Below, piece by piece: positions 1 through 7,810 of a stretch of 64,000 nt of DNA. The notes beneath the pieces were generated by a model. The model did not search any database, had not been told where the DNA came from, and saw only the letters and a program-made list of their open reading frames with translations. Position 1 is the first letter of the stretch; every line of letters begins with the position of its first letter. A program made the translations under genes and the position numbers. Origin of the DNA: Paratractidigestivibacter sp963630635 (GTDB taxonomy: Bacteria; Actinomycetota; Coriobacteriia; Coriobacteriales; Atopobiaceae); NCBI GenBank assembly GCA_963630635.1, contig CAVGOA010000001.1, positions 1 through 64,000 on the forward strand, written 5' to 3'.

Positions 1-136
1 GAGCGGCGGTTCCAAAACGCAGGGTCGCCCTGCCACAGATACTCGTTGCCGTCCAGACCCAGGTTCATGAGCTGGGCGCCCATCGGGTCGATGCTCGCGC
101 TTACGTTGCCGTCGGTGATATTGACGAGTTCTGCCA
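1..136 (-). CDS. Aldose 1-epimerase family protein (5' part only)
   Basis: The gene starts at the ATG complementary to 134-136 and runs off the left edge, so only the first 45 residues are visible. They read as the N-terminus of a galactose-mutarotase-like (LacX/YeaD-type) beta-sandwich protein: a first strand, then the typical D-P-x-G-A-Q-L-x-N-L-x-L-D-G turn and a Y-L-W-Q-G-D-P-x-F-W segment near residues 34-42. Members interconvert anomers of hexoses or hexose phosphates in the cytoplasm. The catalytic His and Glu lie outside the window, so activity cannot be judged. It is divergent to pckA. Confidence 0.8.
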
Positions 137-383
137 TGTGCTTCTCCGTTCATAACGCGCCGTTTTGGCTGGCTCCATGCCACTTGAGTACTGGTTAACA
201 CCACTTGCGGACGCGAGCGGGCGTTTTGCGCACGCCAGCGGTACCGTATTCATTGTGGGCTTTGAGTACCCCTTTACTCTAGCGCTTGGCACACCTTTCG
301 CCTCCTCAAATCAGGTGAGAGGCACCAGTCGCGGCCCATGCGTACTAACCGCGCGTATTAATACCGCCAACAGGAGGTTTCGC
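137..383. other. Intergenic region between the divergent epimerase gene and pckA
   Basis: These 247 bases separate two divergent genes and must hold both promoters. A shine-dalgarno CAGGAGG lies at 371-377, six bases before the pckA ATG. A short inverted repeat (GCCTC...GAGGC, about 300-331) is present. I see no convincing -35/-10 pair, riboswitch or RNA gene. An open frame continues upstream of the pckA ATG through this region but has no ribosome-binding site. Confidence 0.5.
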
Positions 384-1988
384 ATGATCATCGAGGAACT
401 CGCGCACTACGGGATCGCACACACCGACGACATGACCTGGATCGACGCTTCGCCCGCCGTGCTAATCGAGAAAGCCGTCGACCGTGGCGAGGGCACCCTT
501 GCCAGCACCGGCGCCCTGTGCGTCACCACCGGCCAGTACACGGGCCGCTCGCCCAAGGACCGCTTTGTGGTCGACACCCCCGAGGTCCACGAGAAGATCG
601 CCTGGGGCGAGGTCAACGTCCCCATGTCGCCTGACGACTATGCCCGCATCAAGTCCGAGGTCATCGCGCACTTCTCCGAGAGGCGCCTGTTTGTGGTCCA
701 CGGCATTGCCGGAGCCGACCGCCGCTACTCCCGCAAGTTCTGCGTCATCACCGAGCTTGCCAGCCAGGCCCTCTTTGCCCACCAGATGCTCGTGCGCCCC
801 ACCGATGAGGAGCTTGCCAACTACGGCTTGGCCGACTTTGTGGTTATGGCCGCGCCCAAGCTCAAGCTCGACCCGGCCGTTCACCACACCCACTCCGAGG
901 CGGCCGTCGTCATCAACTTCACCGAGAAGGTCATTCTTGTTGTGGGTACCCAGTACTCCGGCGAGATCAAGAAGGCGATCTTCTCGACCATGAACTACCT
1001 GCTGCCCGTTGAGGACGGCGTGCTTCCCATGCACTGCTCGTGCAACATGAACCCGGCCTCGCACGGTACCACGGTCTTCTTTGGCCTTTCTGGCACCGGC
1101 AAGACCACGCTGTCTGCCGCCGACAACCGCAAGCTCATCGGCGACGACGAGCACGGCTGGGCCGAGGACTCCGTCTTCAACATCGAGGGCGGCTGCTACG
1201 CCAAGACCATCAACATCACCGAGGAGACCGAGCCCCAGATCTGGAACGCCATCCGCTTTGGCTCCATTTGCGAGAACGTGATCATCGACCCCAAGTCCCG
1301 CGAGGCCGACTACTTTGATGTGTCCCTTACCGAGAACGGCCGCGTTGCCTACCCCGTCGAGTTCATCGACAATGCCGTGCTCAAGGGCAGCGCCAAGCGC
1401 ACCCCCGACGTCGTGATCTTCCTCACTGCCGATGCCTTTGGCGTCCTGCCTCCGATCTCTAAGCTGGACAAGAACGCCGCTATGTACCACTTTATGACCG
1501 GCTTCACCAGCAAGGTCGCCGGCACCGAGCGCGGCGTCAAGGAGCCCCAACCCACCTTCTCGAGTCTCTTTGGCGAGCCCTTCATGCCGCTTGACCCCAT
1601 GGTTTACGGCCAGATGCTTGGCGAGAAGATCGAGCACGGCGGCACCCGTGTCTACCTGATCAACACCGGCTGGACGGGCGGCCCCTACGGCGTGGGCTCG
1701 CGCATCAAGCTCAAGTACACCCGCAAGATGGTCGAGGCCGCGCAATCTGGCATCATCGACGACTGCGAGTTTGTCCACGACGAGCGCTTTAACCTGGACG
1801 TCCCCACTGCCTGCCCCGACGTTCCCAGCGAGCTTTTGAACCCCAAGAGCACCTGGGCCAGCGCCGAGGACTACGACGTGTGCGCCGAGAGCCTGGCCGC
1901 GATGTTTGTCGACAACGCCGAGAAGCGCCTGCAGTCTATGTCCGATGAGGTTCGCGCTGCTGGCCCCCACCCCTTGGGCAACAAATAA
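384..1988 (+). CDS. pckA: Phosphoenolpyruvate carboxykinase (ATP)
   Basis: This 534-residue protein has the length and motifs of ATP-dependent PEP carboxykinase, which interconverts oxaloacetate plus ATP with PEP, CO2 and ADP. In anaerobes it often runs toward oxaloacetate and captures ATP. The P-loop F-G-L-S-G-T-G-K-T-T is near residue 235, followed by the metal-binding D-D-E-H-G-W and the Y-P-V-E-F-I segment. The frame is open upstream to 165, but the ATG at 384 has a strong ribosome-binding site (CAGGAGG) and gives the usual N-terminus. Transcription is away from the epimerase gene, and it appears to be a single-gene unit. Confidence 0.96.
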   Translation: MIIEELAHYGIAHTDDMTWIDASPAVLIEKAVDRGEGTLASTGALCVTTGQYTGRSPKDRFVVDTPEVHEKIAWGEVNVPMSPDDYARIKSEVIAHFSERRLFVVHGIAGADRRYSRKFCVITELASQALFAHQMLVRPTDEELANYGLADFVVMAAPKLKLDPAVHHTHSEAAVVINFTEKVILVVGTQYSGEIKKAIFSTMNYLLPVEDGVLPMHCSCNMNPASHGTTVFFGLSGTGKTTLSAADNRKLIGDDEHGWAEDSVFNIEGGCYAKTINITEETEPQIWNAIRFGSICENVIIDPKSREADYFDVSLTENGRVAYPVEFIDNAVLKGSAKRTPDVVIFLTADAFGVLPPISKLDKNAAMYHFMTGFTSKVAGTERGVKEPQPTFSSLFGEPFMPLDPMVYGQMLGEKIEHGGTRVYLINTGWTGGPYGVGSRIKLKYTRKMVEAAQSGIIDDCEFVHDERFNLDVPTACPDVPSELLNPKSTWASAEDYDVCAESLAAMFVDNAEKRLQSMSDEVRAAGPHPLGNK

Positions 1989-2029
1989 GGTGCTGGTAGA
2001 CGAGTCACGCTAAAGCGACACTATGTTTA

Positions 2030-2058
2030 TTGCACGAGTAAGGACTTCGCGCCACAAT
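2030..2058 (+). promoter_or_regulatory. Predicted promoter of double-glycine peptide gene 1
   Basis: A TTGCAC hexamer (2030-2035) and CACAAT (2053-2058) are spaced by 17 bases. The same pair in variant form (TTGCGC, 17 bases, CAAAAT) stands at the same place before the second peptide gene, and this conservation is the main support. Confidence 0.5.
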
Positions 2059-2099
2059 GCGATATATCAGGCGGCCCTCAAACGGTAAAGGAGACTACC

Positions 2100-2270
2100 A
2101 TGGCTGATGAGAAGGTACAGGAGCTGAGCCTCGAGGATCTGGAGTCTGTCGGCGGCGGTGTGATTGTTGACCGCCCTAAGAAGAAGAGTTCGGTTGACGC
2201 GACCGACGAGGACTCTAACCTTAGGGTCGCAGACATGAGGGGCGACAGCAGCAGCCACACCATCATTTAG
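2100..2270 (+). CDS. Small double-glycine leader peptide 1
   Basis: A 56-residue peptide starting after the ribosome-binding site AAAGGAG (2087-2093). Residues 1-20 look like a double-glycine secretion leader: acidic, amphipathic, with hydrophobic residues L9, L11, L14 and V17 ending in G18-G19-G20. Such leaders are cut by C39-peptidase ABC exporters. The rest (about 36 residues) is charged, rich in Lys, Asp and Ser, has no Cys and no hydrophobic stretch, so it is unlike a typical pore-forming bacteriocin. No modification or export gene is nearby. A close paralogue follows at 2480. Secretion and a signalling or antimicrobial role are inferences. Confidence 0.7.
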   Translation: MADEKVQELSLEDLESVGGGVIVDRPKKKSSVDATDEDSNLRVADMRGDSSSHTII

Positions 2271-2304
2271 CTTTTTGTTCTGATTCATCTTGGCATTAGT
2301 AACT

Positions 2305-2338
2305 ACCGGTCCGGATAACCTCCGGGCCGATTTTTTTG
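2305..2338 (+). terminator. Rho-independent terminator after peptide gene 1
   Basis: An imperfect hairpin (arms around CGGTCCGGA and TCCGGGCCG) is followed by a run of seven or eight T. It lies 34 bases after the stop codon. Confidence 0.75.
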
Positions 2339-2409
2339 TGTGAAAATCTTTGACTAAATTTCAAATAAACCCCAGGTAGAAAGCCTGCGTTAATGCGACA
2401 CGATGTTTA

Positions 2410-2438
2410 TTGCGCTCATAGAGGACTCGCGGCAAAAT
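2410..2438 (+). promoter_or_regulatory. Predicted promoter of double-glycine peptide gene 2
   Basis: TTGCGC (2410-2415) and CAAAAT (2433-2438) are 17 bases apart, matching the layout before peptide gene 1. The preceding TGTTTA and the downstream leader, including AAACGGTAAAGGAGACTACC just before the ATG, are also shared. Confidence 0.5.
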
Positions 2439-2479
2439 GGGTCTCGTAAGGCAGCCCACAAACGGTAAAGGAGACTACC

Positions 2480-2653
2480 ATGGCTGACGAGAAGAAGCAG
2501 GAGCTGGCCCCCGAGGAGCTCGAGAACGTTGACGGCGGCGTTATCCTTCACCGCAAGAAGCTTGACGACGCCATCGCCGAGGGCACCGGTAAGACTGAGC
2601 TTGAGGGTATTCGTATCGCCGAGCTTGAGGGTCACCGCATCGCCGAGATCTAA
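2480..2653 (+). CDS. Small double-glycine leader peptide 2
   Basis: A 57-residue paralogue of the peptide at 2100. The leader (residues 1-20) has the same M-A-D-E-K-x-Q-E-L start and ends V-D-G-G. The part after Gly-Gly differs: it is charged, without Cys, and contains a short internal repeat (E-L-E-G-I-R-I-A then E-L-E-G-H-R-I-A, near residues 40-56). Promoter, leader and ribosome-binding site are nearly the same as for gene 1, so the pair arose by tandem duplication with fast change of the mature part. Export by a C39-type transporter is inferred; none is seen in the window. Confidence 0.7.
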   Translation: MADEKKQELAPEELENVDGGVILHRKKLDDAIAEGTGKTELEGIRIAELEGHRIAEI

Positions 2654-2680
2654 GCTCCAGTTAAGCAATTTGCTCGTTTT

Positions 2681-2711
2681 ACCGGCCCGGACATGTTCCG
2701 GGCCGGTTTTT
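2681..2711 (+). terminator. Rho-independent terminator after peptide gene 2
   Basis: A perfect 11-bp stem ACCGGCCCGGA / TCCGGGCCGGT with a 5-base loop is followed by TTTT. It lies 27 bases after the stop codon and directly abuts the 3' end of the opposing DUF1015 gene. Confidence 0.9.
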
Positions 2712-2715
2712 ATGT

Positions 2716-3747
2716 TTAGACGCGACAGGCGACTATTCCCGGTAGGGGCTTGGGCGTGAACCAGGTGGTCTTGGGGGGCATGAGCTTGCCTTGGTTGGCC
2801 ATCCGGTAAATAAGATCCAAGTCGGCGGGGTGAAGGCGGAAGGCCACGCCGTTGTCTTGAGCTATGGTCTCAAGCTCTCGGGGGTCTTCGCAGGCCGGCA
2901 GACAGGTGAGGCGCGAGTCCGTCGTGGGGTCTGCGATCCCAAGGGCGCAGGAGAAGACCCCGTCTTGCAGCAGGCGAGAATCGCTTGTGAGGCGCGGCGC
3001 GTCACCCAACGCGATGTCGTGCCAGGCACGGCCGTCCCAGAGCTTGGCGTGGCGGGGTGCAGGCGTCTTGCCATCTGAAGGTGCGATCGCCAGCCCCAAG
3101 CTGCGGAGCTTGCAGGCAAGACAGTCACGGTCTTGCACGTTGGTCACAAGGCGCTCACAGGCGCCGACGCTAAAGTCCTTCTCGGCAAACAGAGCAACAA
3201 GTATCGAGTCGCAACAACTGGCTGTTGCCTTTGCACGGTGGTGGCCGTCGACAATTAGCGGGGTTTGGGCGGCGGCGAGAAGGGCTTGGACTCTGGCGGC
3301 GCAGTGGGCGCCCAAGGCCCACAGGGTGTCCTTGCGTCCCTCGCTTGTTAAATGAGCGATCGGGGCTGTGACCTGTGCTTCGTTACGCGCGAGGTCCAAG
3401 GCGTCGTTTATCGCCTCTCCCTTTCCCGCCAGAAGAACCGGGCCTGTTTGCGTCTTGGTTTGGAGAAGATGCGCGCGTCTTACCCGGACGGTTTCGACGA
3501 GGGTCTCTTCGTGGGGCAAGATGTTGCGGCTTGTGTAATCCAAGGAGGTTGTCATTCCAATGAGGCCCCACGCGTCTGCATGGCCCTCTCGTTGAATGCG
3601 ATAGGCGAGAAGTGCGGGCGTGCCCACTGTCTTTAGAAAGCCAAAGCCGTCCGCAGTGTTGCCCGCCGAGGGCCAGTCAAGGCGGGCGAGTTTGTTGGCA
3701 TCTTGCGCGTTGGCCGGGTACAAGCCGTAAAACGGTTCTAAGCGCAC
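2716..3747 (-). CDS. DUF1015 family protein (SerK/SbnI-like)
   Basis: A 343-residue protein of the DUF1015 family. Seen in the sequence are R-N-I-L-P-H-E-E-T near residue 75, which matches the family's conserved LPHE element, and V-D-G-H-H-R near residue 166, the other family signature. Some relatives with this ParB/Srx-like fold are free-serine kinases (SerK, SbnI), so a cytoplasmic kinase acting on serine is possible but not shown. The start is a GTG at 3745-3747 with GGAGG just upstream. A candidate extended -10 for this gene (CATAAT, complement of about 3784-3789) lies in the divergent region shared with the cobalamin operon. Confidence 0.8.
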   Translation of the reverse strand: MRLEPFYGLYPANAQDANKLARLDWPSAGNTADGFGFLKTVGTPALLAYRIQREGHADAWGLIGMTTSLDYTSRNILPHEETLVETVRVRRAHLLQTKTQTGPVLLAGKGEAINDALDLARNEAQVTAPIAHLTSEGRKDTLWALGAHCAARVQALLAAAQTPLIVDGHHRAKATASCCDSILVALFAEKDFSVGACERLVTNVQDRDCLACKLRSLGLAIAPSDGKTPAPRHAKLWDGRAWHDIALGDAPRLTSDSRLLQDGVFSCALGIADPTTDSRLTCLPACEDPRELETIAQDNGVAFRLHPADLDLIYRMANQGKLMPPKTTWFTPKPLPGIVACRV

Positions 3748-3785
3748 CTCTCGCCTCCTTCTGGCTCCGTCGATTTCTTCTTGAT

Positions 3786-3928
3786 TATGTCACAGGGAAT
3801 GTGCAGCCCCGTGTTTGCGGCTCTTCTCTTGTGTCCTTGCGACATAGCAAAAAAGTACTCTCTTGCGGCAACGCGCATTGAATAGGGGTTCAATTTAGTT
3901 GCTAGAATGCTTGAGGAACGAGTACTTT
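3786..3928 (+). promoter_or_regulatory. Tandem nested inverted repeats before the cobalamin operon
   Basis: Two symmetric elements lie in the divergent gap. Element 1 has TATGTC (3786-3791) matching GACATA (3841-3846), with CACAGG/CTTGTG and AGCC/GGCT nested inside. Element 2 has AAAGTACTC (3852-3860) matching GAGTACTTT (3920-3928), with GCAAC/GTTGC (3868-3872/3898-3902) and ATTGAA/TTCAAT (3877-3882/3889-3894) nested inside. The core TTGAA-N6-TTCAA has the 5-6-5 spacing of Crp/Fnr-type operators and overlaps a weak promoter (TTGAAT, 19 bases, TAGAAT at 3903-3908). It could be operator DNA or a leader RNA. No cobalamin-riboswitch B12 box is seen here. Confidence 0.45.
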
Positions 3929-3983
3929 ACGGCCACCTTTGAGGGCCGAAACCTATCAATTTTTGCGATTTTAAGGGGCGCTC

Positions 3984-4760
3984 ATGGTCAATTTTGTAGG
4001 GGCGGGATCTGGGGCGCCGGACCTCATCACCGTGCGCGGCCAGCGACTTCTCTCGCAGGCAGACGTTGTTATCTGGGCCGGTAGCCTTGTCAATCCGCAG
4101 CTTCTTGACGTGTGCAAGGAGGGCTGCCAGATCCATGACTCGGCACACATGACGCTCGAGGATGTTATCGAGGTCGTAAAGGCGGCGGACGCGGCCGGCA
4201 AGCAGGTCGTGCGCCTGCACACCGGTGACCCTTCCATCTACGGCGCCATTCGCGAGCAGATGGATGCCCTGGACGAGCTTGGCATTGCCTATGACGTGTG
4301 TCCTGGGGTCTCGAGCTTCTGCGGAGCTGCCGCCGCCCTTCGCGCGGAGCTCACGCTGCCGGCTGTGAGTCAGTCGGTCATCTTGACGCGCCTTGAGGGC
4401 AGGACGCCTAAGCCTGCGGGCGAGGCCACGCGCGATCTGGCGGCCCATGGGGCTACGATGGTCATCTTCCTCTCGGCCGGTATGCTGCCCAAGCTGCAGG
4501 AAGAGCTTCTCGCCGGCGGCGCTTACACGGCCGATACCCCTGCGGCCATTGTCTATAAGGCCACTTGGCCCGACGAGCGCGTCATGCGCTGCACCGTAGG
4601 GACCTTGGCTCAGACGGGCGAGGAGAACGACATCCACTTGACGGCGCTGGTCTTTGTTGGCGGGGTCCTGGCCGGGCCGTACGACCGCTCCAAGCTCTAT
4701 GACCCAACCTTCGAGACGCTGTTTCGCGCGGCCACCGGGTCTTCTCATTCGGAGGGCTGA
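3984..4760 (+). CDS. cbiF: Cobalt-precorrin-4 C11-methyltransferase
   Basis: A 258-residue SAM-dependent tetrapyrrole methylase, first gene of the anaerobic corrin-ring operon. The N-terminal V-G-A-G-S-G-A-P-D-L-I-T loop and the A-D-V-V-I-W-A-G-S-L-V-N segment are characteristic of CbiF/CobM. G-D-P-S-I-Y-G near residue 78 and P-G-V-S-S-F near residue 109 are the other conserved SAM-binding elements. It methylates C11 of cobalt-precorrin-4 in the cytoplasm. CbiD starts 5 bases after the stop, so translation is probably coupled. Confidence 0.95.
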   Translation: MVNFVGAGSGAPDLITVRGQRLLSQADVVIWAGSLVNPQLLDVCKEGCQIHDSAHMTLEDVIEVVKAADAAGKQVVRLHTGDPSIYGAIREQMDALDELGIAYDVCPGVSSFCGAAAALRAELTLPAVSQSVILTRLEGRTPKPAGEATRDLAAHGATMVIFLSAGMLPKLQEELLAGGAYTADTPAAIVYKATWPDERVMRCTVGTLAQTGEENDIHLTALVFVGGVLAGPYDRSKLYDPTFETLFRAATGSSHSEG

Positions 4761-4765
4761 CGCCG

Positions 4766-5935
4766 GTGGCTCTAGAGCACTATGTGACAACGGGAACAAA
4801 GCGTTTGCGCTGCGGCTACACCACCGGCAGCTGTGCTGCTATGGCGGCCGGTGCCGCGACGACGGGGCTTTTGTGCGGCAGCGTGCCCGCGCGCGCCGCG
4901 ATCAAGACGCCCGCGGGAATCGCTGTTGATGCCGATGTTCTTGAGGCCGCCGTGCTCGATGGCGGCACATGTGCCGTGGCGGCCGTTCGCAAAGACGGCG
5001 GCGACGACGTTGACGCGACCGACGGCCTTCTCATATACGCCCAGGTAAAACGTGCGGACGCCCCCGCTGGAACTATCCTCATCGACGGCGGCGAGGGCAT
5101 TGGCCGCGTAACCAAGCCGGGCCTTGACCAACCGGTGGGCGCCGCCGCCATCAACTCGACCCCGCGGCAGATGATTGCCGAGCAGGTCGAGAAGGCCCGT
5201 ACTCAAGCTGGCGAGACCTGCGCACTGTCTGTGACGGTTTATGCTCCCGAAGGTGCCCGCGTTGGTGCCAAGACCTTCAACCCGCACCTGGGCATCGAGG
5301 GCGGCATTTCCATTTTGGGAACGACCGGCATCGTGTGGCCGCGCTCGGTCAGCGCGCTGATCGACTCTATCAAGCTCGAGATTCGCCAGAAGGCGGCGCT
5401 GGGTTTTCGAGACCTTGTGCTGGTGCCGGGTAACTACGGCACCGGTTTTGCCCAGACCCTGCCCGAGCTTGATGGCCTTGAGCGCGTGGAGTTTGCCAAC
5501 TACTTGGGCGAGGCCCTGGACGCCTGTGCGACCGAGGGCTTTGAGCGCGTTTTGGTGGTTGGCCACTCCGGCAAGCTCGTGAAGGTGGCGGCCGGCGTGA
5601 TGGACACGCACTCGCGCACGGCCGATTGCCGTCGCGAGGCCATTTGCGCCCACGCTGCCTGCGCGGGATGTTCGCGCGAGGTTGCCCGCGAGCTCATGGC
5701 GTGCTCGACGACCGATGCCTGTCTTGACGTTCTTGAACGAGAAGGCCTTTTGCGCGAGGTCTGCGCCTCGCTAGTTGACGCCGTGGGTGACCACGTCTCG
5801 CGCCGCGCAGCCGGGGCCTTTGAGGCCGAGGCCATTATGTTCAGCAAGCAGCACGGCGAGCTGGGCCGTACGGCAGGGGCAGGCGCCCTTATCGACAAGA
5901 TGCGTGAATCATGCGGTTTACCTGAGCTTTATTAA
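4766..5935 (+). CDS. cbiD: Cobalt-precorrin-5B C1-methyltransferase
   Basis: A 389-residue CbiD starting at GTG 4766, with GGAGG at 4751-4755 inside the end of cbiF. The early R-C-G-Y-T-T-G-S-C-A-A motif is the family hallmark, and G-I-V-W-P-R-S near residue 190 and H-S-G-K-L-V-K-V-A-A-G near residue 268 are also typical. CbiD is the C1-methylating enzyme found only in the oxygen-independent pathway, so it identifies the whole operon as the anaerobic route. Confidence 0.96.
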   Translation: MALEHYVTTGTKRLRCGYTTGSCAAMAAGAATTGLLCGSVPARAAIKTPAGIAVDADVLEAAVLDGGTCAVAAVRKDGGDDVDATDGLLIYAQVKRADAPAGTILIDGGEGIGRVTKPGLDQPVGAAAINSTPRQMIAEQVEKARTQAGETCALSVTVYAPEGARVGAKTFNPHLGIEGGISILGTTGIVWPRSVSALIDSIKLEIRQKAALGFRDLVLVPGNYGTGFAQTLPELDGLERVEFANYLGEALDACATEGFERVLVVGHSGKLVKVAAGVMDTHSRTADCRREAICAHAACAGCSREVARELMACSTTDACLDVLEREGLLREVCASLVDAVGDHVSRRAAGAFEAEAIMFSKQHGELGRTAGAGALIDKMRESCGLPELY

Positions 5936-5952
5936 TATGAGAGGAAACTGGG

Positions 5953-6672
5953 ATGGAACAGAAGGCTAACGGTTGCGAAGTTTTGCGCGGCACTCTCTAC
6001 GGTGTGGGTGTGGGTCCAGGTGATCCAGACCTCATGACCCTCAAGGCCGTGCAGGTGTTGGAGGCTTGCCCCGTTGTGGCGGTTCCGGTCAACGCTGCTG
6101 GGGCTACGACGGCCTTCGACATCGCGGCCGCCCACGTTGACTTCTCTGGCAAGACGGTTGTGCGCCTTGAGTTCGCCATGAGTAAAGACCCGGCGGAGCT
6201 TGATCGCACGCACCGCGCTGCAGCCCAAAAAATCGCCGAAAAGCTTGACCTGGGCCTCGACGTCGCTATGCCCAACCTGGGCGACGTGAGCATCTTCTCG
6301 ACCTTCTCGTACATGATGGATATCCTTGGCGAGAAGGGCTACGAGTGCCAGATGATTCCCGGCGTGCCGAGCTTTTGTGCTGTGGCTGCGCGCCTTAAGA
6401 CAACACTCACGCCATCGATGACCTCGCCTTTTACCGTTGTTCCCTCGGGCTACGGTGAGCTTGTCGACGCCATGGGCCTGCCGGGCACCAAGGTCATCAT
6501 GAAGGCCGGCAAGTCCCTGCCGCGCCTTAGGCAAGAGCTTCGCGAGGCCGGGGCGTACGAGAAGACCTCGCTCGTGCAGGACTGCGGCATGGACACCGAG
6601 GTCGTTGCCCAGAACCTTGACGACGCGCCCGAGAAGGGCGGCTACTTCACGACGCTGGTGGTGCGCGCATGA
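5953..6672 (+). CDS. cbiL: Cobalt-factor II (precorrin-2) C20-methyltransferase
   Basis: A 239-residue tetrapyrrole methylase of the CbiL/CobI type. It has a G-V-G-V-G-P-G-D-P-D-L-M-T-L-K-A nucleotide loop near residues 17-32, N-L-G-D-V-S-I-F-S-T-F near residue 107 and I-P-G-V-P-S-F-C-A near residue 133. This enzyme adds the first methyl group after cobalt insertion. The stop overlaps the cbiG start by four bases (ATGA). Confidence 0.95.
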   Translation: MEQKANGCEVLRGTLYGVGVGPGDPDLMTLKAVQVLEACPVVAVPVNAAGATTAFDIAAAHVDFSGKTVVRLEFAMSKDPAELDRTHRAAAQKIAEKLDLGLDVAMPNLGDVSIFSTFSYMMDILGEKGYECQMIPGVPSFCAVAARLKTTLTPSMTSPFTVVPSGYGELVDAMGLPGTKVIMKAGKSLPRLRQELREAGAYEKTSLVQDCGMDTEVVAQNLDDAPEKGGYFTTLVVRA

Positions 6673-7757
6673 CGTACCCCCCGATATTCGATTGGTCGCG
6701 GCCGCGACCGCGCAGCTGCGCCCTGATTGCCTTCACTGAGCAGGGCCTTCTCCTTGCTAATAAGATTGCCGAATCTTTGTGCGCCGGCGGCGATGAGCCT
6801 TGGCAGGCGGACGTCACGGCATGTTTTGGCCCTTCGCACGTCTCGCTTGCTGATTGGGCCGTGACGCACTTCTCGGCAGACGACGCCCTGGTCATCGTGG
6901 GTTCCTGCGGCATCGCCGTGCGCGCCATCGCGCCGCATGTGGCCTCTAAGACAAGCGATCCGGCCGTGGTTGTTGTGGACGAAGGCGGCCACTGGTGCAT
7001 CCCGATGCTGTCGGGCCACATCGGTGGAGCCAACCGCCTTGCTGCACGGGTTGCCCAAGCCGCGGGTGCCGCGCTGGTCCTCACGACCGCGACCGACGGT
7101 CGCGGTGTGTGGGCGGTCGACACCTGGGCTGCCGAGCGCGGGCTTGTCATCGACAACCCGCACGCGATAAAGCACGTGAGCGGCAAGCTGCTGGCGGGGG
7201 AGACGGTCAAGCTCTTCTCGGACGTGCCTTTAGAGGACAAGTGGCCCGCTGGGGTCACACGATGCTGCGAGATCGACGAGGCCGACGTGGTTATCTCGCC
7301 CTTGAGGCGCGTTGGCGTTAGCGAGAAGGCCCTTTGGCTTATCCCGCGTTGCGTGAACGTAGGTGTTGGCTGCAAGCGCGACAAGTCCGCAGAGGATATC
7401 GAAGCCGCCTGGCAGGCTGCCCTCGAAGGGCTTTCTGAGATTGGCATTGTTTTGGACCCCAGGTCCGTCGCACAGGTCCGCTCTCATTACCTCAAGGCCG
7501 ATGAGCAGGGCCTTATTGAGTTTTGCGAGAACCACGAGTGGGAGTTCAAGACCTTCTATACCGAGGAACTCTGTCGCGTCGAAGGCTGTGTGAGCCCGCC
7601 GTCTGCGCTGGTCCAGAGCGTGACGGGTCTCGATAACGTCTGCGAACGCGCGGCGCTTCTGGGCGGGGGAAGCCTTATCTGGCCCAAGCACGCCTACGAC
7701 GGGGTGACCGTCGCCGTGGCCACGGGACACGAGGCACTCTCGCTCATGGAGATCTAA
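6669..7757 (+). CDS. cbiG: Cobalt-precorrin-5A hydrolase
   Basis: A 362-residue CbiG, which opens the delta-lactone of cobalt-precorrin-5A and releases acetaldehyde, as in the anaerobic pathway. The central L-S-G-H-I-G-G-A-N motif near residue 115 is the family signature. The C-terminal half begins with N-V-G-V-G-C-K-R, the usual start of the CbiG C-terminal domain, and ends in a V-A-T-G-H-E-A strand. The start ATG overlaps the cbiL stop. A 53-base gap separates it from cbiH, where GGAGGA at 7801-7806 serves the next gene. Confidence 0.95.
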   Translation: MTYPPIFDWSRPRPRSCALIAFTEQGLLLANKIAESLCAGGDEPWQADVTACFGPSHVSLADWAVTHFSADDALVIVGSCGIAVRAIAPHVASKTSDPAVVVVDEGGHWCIPMLSGHIGGANRLAARVAQAAGAALVLTTATDGRGVWAVDTWAAERGLVIDNPHAIKHVSGKLLAGETVKLFSDVPLEDKWPAGVTRCCEIDEADVVISPLRRVGVSEKALWLIPRCVNVGVGCKRDKSAEDIEAAWQAALEGLSEIGIVLDPRSVAQVRSHYLKADEQGLIEFCENHEWEFKTFYTEELCRVEGCVSPPSALVQSVTGLDNVCERAALLGGGSLIWPKHAYDGVTVAVATGHEALSLMEI

Positions 7758-7810
7758 GTACCGGCAATTTCACGTCAGGCATCGGGCGCTGGCCCGGACA
7801 GGAGGACCAA

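Noticed and set aside
462..1970. Long open frame antisense to pckA (502 codons)
   Set aside because: It mirrors the codon bias of pckA, has no ribosome-binding site and no recognisable domain. The plus-strand protein is clearly real.
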